Source of the DNA: Gavia stellata
Lineage: Eukaryota; Chordata; Aves; Gaviiformes; Gaviidae
Reading direction: 5' to 3'
Length of the DNA stretch: 64,000 nucleotides
Assembly: GCF_030936135.1 (NCBI RefSeq)
Contig: NC_082597.1
Location: 75,374,495 to 75,438,494 of the forward strand
Part shown: one piece after another, positions 44,994 through 64,000 of the stretch
Layout of the letters: the number at the start of each line of letters is the position of its first letter
Numbering within the stretch: position 1 is the stretch's first letter
The notes under the pieces: model-generated
Seen by the model: the letters and a program-made list of their open reading frames with translations, nothing else
Databases searched by the model: none
Told to the model about the DNA's origin: nothing
Translations under genes and position numbers: made by a program

Positions 44994-46341
44994 AATCACA
45001 AGAGAACTTAATCACAGAGAAAGACAACATTAAAATCTTGGTCTAGCTTCATGACAGTCGAGACACTGGAATGCCACTCACCAACCATTTCATCTGTGCA
45101 ACAAAACTAGTACTTCACGAACATCACACAAACAACACTGACTCTGGAAACCATGTTCTATGCTGACAGTTTGTGCAAATTCCACACCATTTTTATAGCA
45201 CAGTGGATTTCCAAATTACTTGCATGAAGCAGCTAAATTCAACTCATTCATTCTTTCACTCGATGTTACTAGAATTTTAAATTCCTCCCCTATTTTGCAC
45301 AAAATGGACATCTGGAAATATTTAATGCCACTCTTGGGGGAAAAAAAGAATGGTTTTACTTTGCTATATAATTTAGGATTCATTCTGATTTAATTCTTAT
45401 GGTAAATTCTGGATCCATGTATGAATTAACCTAAGAATTTGAATCAACTCATCTGTTAAGGCTTTTAGTATTTAACAGCAATGCTAAGGGTGAAATCCTG
45501 TACCTGCTGAACAAAGCTACTTAAAGATTTGCCACTGAGGGTCCGGAAAGCTAGGATTTCACCTTGGTCTTCAGACAAAAAAAGTTAGTGAAAGTCTTAA
45601 AGCAATGCATCAACAATAGCAAATCAACCTAATTAGAACTTTTACTTTTTCCATTGCCAGATGTGCATTGTTGTCTTTTTTTAATTTTTTCTTTTTTTTT
45701 ATAGAAAAAATAGAGTATTTAAGGAGTGACTGTGACAAATTGCGGTGAAAAATTTTTTTGTGAAAGTTTTATCTTTACATTCATTAAAGTTGATCTGAAA
45801 TGCTACAAGACTAGATGCCTAGAAGCAAAATCTACAGGAAGACTATAAAGGCTTCTGGTCTCTCTATATTGCAGTCAGTCTAAAATAAAAGAAAGGCTGA
45901 AAAGAAAGTCTCTTTTGCTAACTAGTCCTTTTTCCCAACCAGATTTAAAAACAAAAAAATTAAAGTGGATGTTAGAATGTGTAGAGCATCATTTCATTGT
46001 TTGGTTTGCACACAGGACAGAAGTTCACAATCAGTAAGAAAAATAGGAAGTTAGCAACTGTGCATGCACCAAAGAGTCCTAAGACAGTTCTCAGGTTTTT
46101 GTTATGTTTTTTTTTGTTTGTTTTGTTGTTTTTTTTTCACAGGCATTGCTAGTTCAAGAACCAACAGTCAAAGAATACTGGCACTTTAAGAGGAATGAAG
46201 TTTCCACTGTCATTTAAAACAAGCATTCAGGTAAAGCTAACAGGATCATGAAGCAGAAAGTAAAGTAATGCTAAAACAAATGCTAATAATTTAGTGTAAT
46301 GTACAAAAATTACTTAAGTACTTCTTAAGGATAAATTGTAT

Positions 46342-61671
<15,330 letters not shown>

Positions 61672-64000
61672 CTAAGAACAGAAAAAAACATAAACTTTGG
61701 TTAAACACAAAAAAGTAAGATTTCAAACACCTATAACTCAGGAGATATTGAAGTTGTTTACCAGTAATTGAGCATGACTGAAAACACTTAGGAGTTAAAA
61801 TCCAACTTTACAGATGGGCAAATGACCGTAGGAAAACAGTGTCACGTATTTACATGTATACACTAATCCAGAAGTGGAAAGAGCACTGAAAGTACATGTT
61901 ATTATCTGTATTCTGAATCTTCAGTGACTAACAGTACATGTGCGCACACACACAGAAAAAAGACACTGTTCTTATTTTGCACAAAAGGACAGAAAGTACA
62001 AATTGGATCCAGATCAAAAGCATCTCCCCTGGTTTTAAAAGATTTGACTTTAAGCTCACTCAATTTACCATTTTTTTTAAAAAAATTAAAATTTGACCTT
62101 CATTCTATGGATGTTTACGGAAGTGTTGTGCCACAACAATGTACAAAATAATAACATAGAGTTCACAAGTAAGACAACTCAAAACCAAAAATCTATGCCA
62201 CTGAAAAGGAAATGAAGTATAAAAAGCCTTGTTTGGGACAGGAAGGCTGTTTTGTATGCCTAAGCAGGTGCATACAATGATATTTGTTATTAAGTTATCA
62301 AAGTTGAGTTGATATATTTGAAATTCAAGCTTTTTAGTTAAGACAGACCAACACAGAGTCATATAAAAGCCCTGATGAGTTGGTTCACAGAGATGTTGGA
62401 ACAAGTGATTTCAATGCTATCAATTCAACGTTTTCAGGTCACTGATTCAAGTGGCTAAAATCTGTACAAAGTCCCAAGCAACTAGATATTAATTTCTATT
62501 TACAGCTCTTTTTGGTGCTAGGCTTCTATGAGTACATAGCTTTAGCGACAGGAACATAAGCATTACTTTCCCAATAACTCTGTTTTATATAAACATATAT
62601 ATTCGAAATAAAACCATGTCAATAAGCTTTAAAAATAGGTCATTGAGCAGCGCTATGAATTATTCTCAGTAAACAATACTTGTAACAAATAAAAGGTATA
62701 AACACAAAATCTCAGTATTACCTTTCAGATCCTTTAGCTAGAGATTAACACAATACTGCTATTGTTCTTTTTAACACTTTAAACTACTGGGAAGGGAATT
62801 AAAGAATTAAAGTTGCAATTCTAGCCAACTTCAAGATGAATTCAGAATGACCTTCCTTCCTTTGTACTCATTTTAAGGCACAGTACACCTACTCCTGTGC
62901 ATTTTCTATCTATTTGTACTTTTACAAAAGCTCTCTTCTTTCCTGTTGCTCATGTTAAAAAACAAGCAGGAGATAATTGTATAGAATCAGTATCTTAAAC
63001 TGAACAAACCCTGTAATCTCACATTTATCTCAAGCCTGGATGACATTTAACAGTATCAGGTAAAACAATATTGACTGTTTACCTTAAAGGTAAAAGTTTA
63101 CCTCCAACATGATTTTTGAAGTATTTATTGCGCAGAAGTGCAAATTCAGTGTTCAAGTAGGAAGTAGGTAACTTACTTTAGAAACATATAAGCCACATTA
63201 AAATATTGATACAGCTGAGAGAAAGACACAAGCTCCAAAGTGTTTTAAAACAAGGTTAATATTCTATCTTATTGCTCAAAGGAAAAAAAGCCAGCACACC
63301 AAAAACAGCCTAGAGGACACAGCTTTATTCCAATTCACTTAAATTCAATAGCAGATCCCCCATGTCCTATGATACCTTTATCACAGTTCACAGTGAAGTA
63401 CTAGTATAACTGCTATTATTGTACCAGACATATTTACAAAGCTTTCATTTTCTCTTCTTGCAATTTGACTGCTAGTTAAAAATAGGAAAAACAGTACTTG
63501 AAAAAGCCTGTATTATTCCTCTACATCTTAGCACTTCAAAGGAAAAGAAATTCCCCTCAACTGAGCTCTAAACAAAAGCTTTAAGTAATTTTCAAAGAAA
63601 ATAAGTGATTTTCTTTTCTCTTAAATTAACTGCTGGCTTTAGCATGCCTACCACATTAGCAGTAGTAGCAAAGATGCACCAGCATAAAGCACAGCACAGG
63701 TACAAGAAGGAACACTTTGAGATTACATTTGTTAAGCCCACTTCTGGAGAGAAAATTTTGTCACTAAGTAGAAAGGGAATTTGAGGTGGAAGGAAAAGAA
63801 AGACGTGGGAGAGAAAATTCAACCTTATGATTTCCTTCCGAGCTATTGAAATAATAAACACATTGCTTTTTTGCCTTCCCCTCCCCCAAAAAAACATCAA
63901 ACCTGAAATCACATTTGTCACTGTAGGCAAGAAAACTAAAGCACCACATTAGAAGCTCAGGCTACTGGGACCCCACCCCCATCATGGTGAATACCAATGT
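61672..64000 (-). other. KRAS: KRAS intron upstream of exon 3 (partial)
   Basis: AT-rich, with no exon 2 (codons 1-37) found on the minus strand and no recognisable interspersed repeat. Mammalian intron 2 is much longer than this, so exon 2 beyond the window end is expected. Confidence 0.8.

Larger units (their letters stand above)
42858..46341 (-). other. KRAS: KRAS 3' UTR (about 3.5 kb)
   Basis: Runs from the exon 4B stop to near the AATAAA at 42878-42873 (minus strand; TTTATT on plus). AT-rich, apart from the G tract at 44946-44993. The exact cleavage point is inferred. Confidence 0.75.

Noticed and set aside
61672-64000. KRAS exon 2 (codons 1-37)
   Set aside because: Searched for on the minus strand by its expected start and P-loop coding; not present in the window.

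Overview
This is a vertebrate chromosomal segment, almost certainly from a bird (another sauropsid is possible). Evidence: a compact block of four spliced genes in the order IRAG2/LRMP > DNAI7/CASC1 < ETFRF1/LYRM5 > KRAS <, which is the conserved vertebrate order at this locus; several copies of CR1, the non-LTR retrotransposon that dominates avian interspersed repeats; and a KRAS4B tail reading TKTKCIIM. The species cannot be told from the sequence alone. Introns are AT-rich; the only strong CpG island lies at about 39.83-40.60 kb.

Layout. 1-15.9 kb, plus strand: IRAG2 (LRMP), an ER tail-anchored coiled-coil protein. Fifteen exons from 5531 to 15486 join in frame into a 505-residue protein. 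Four phase-compatible open segments lie further upstream (957-3302) and may be exons of a longer isoform. 15.9-40.15 kb, minus strand: DNAI7 (CASC1), an axonemal dynein-associated ciliary protein; sixteen coding exons join in frame into 719 residues. 39.8-40.6 kb: CpG-island promoter shared head-to-head by DNAI7 and ETFRF1, with a consensus-perfect RFX X-box next to the DNAI7 start codon. 40.3-41.7 kb, plus strand: ETFRF1 (LYRM5), an 86-residue mitochondrial LYR-motif protein. 42.86 kb to the window end, minus strand: KRAS, 5' partial. It contains exon 3, exon 4, the alternative exon 4A, exon 4B and a 3' UTR of about 3.5 kb; exon 2 (codons 1-37) and the promoter lie beyond 64000.

How the genes relate. 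They do not form a functional pathway. IRAG2 and DNAI7 are tail-to-tail with stop codons only 440 bp apart, and their 3' ends abut or overlap. DNAI7 and ETFRF1 are head-to-head on one promoter. ETFRF1 and KRAS are tail-to-tail, separated by about 1.2 kb. Non-coding content is introns, at least four CR1 fragments, simple repeats and two G-rich tracts.

I found no undescribed multi-gene system. The most interesting observations are the X-box, a 22-bp tandem duplication over the stop codon and splice donor of KRAS exon 4A, a loopless 51-bp palindrome at 4595-4645, the candidate upstream IRAG2 exons, and competing tandem splice donors in DNAI7. Splice sites were called by reading consensus signals, codon phase and remembered family sequence, not by alignment.
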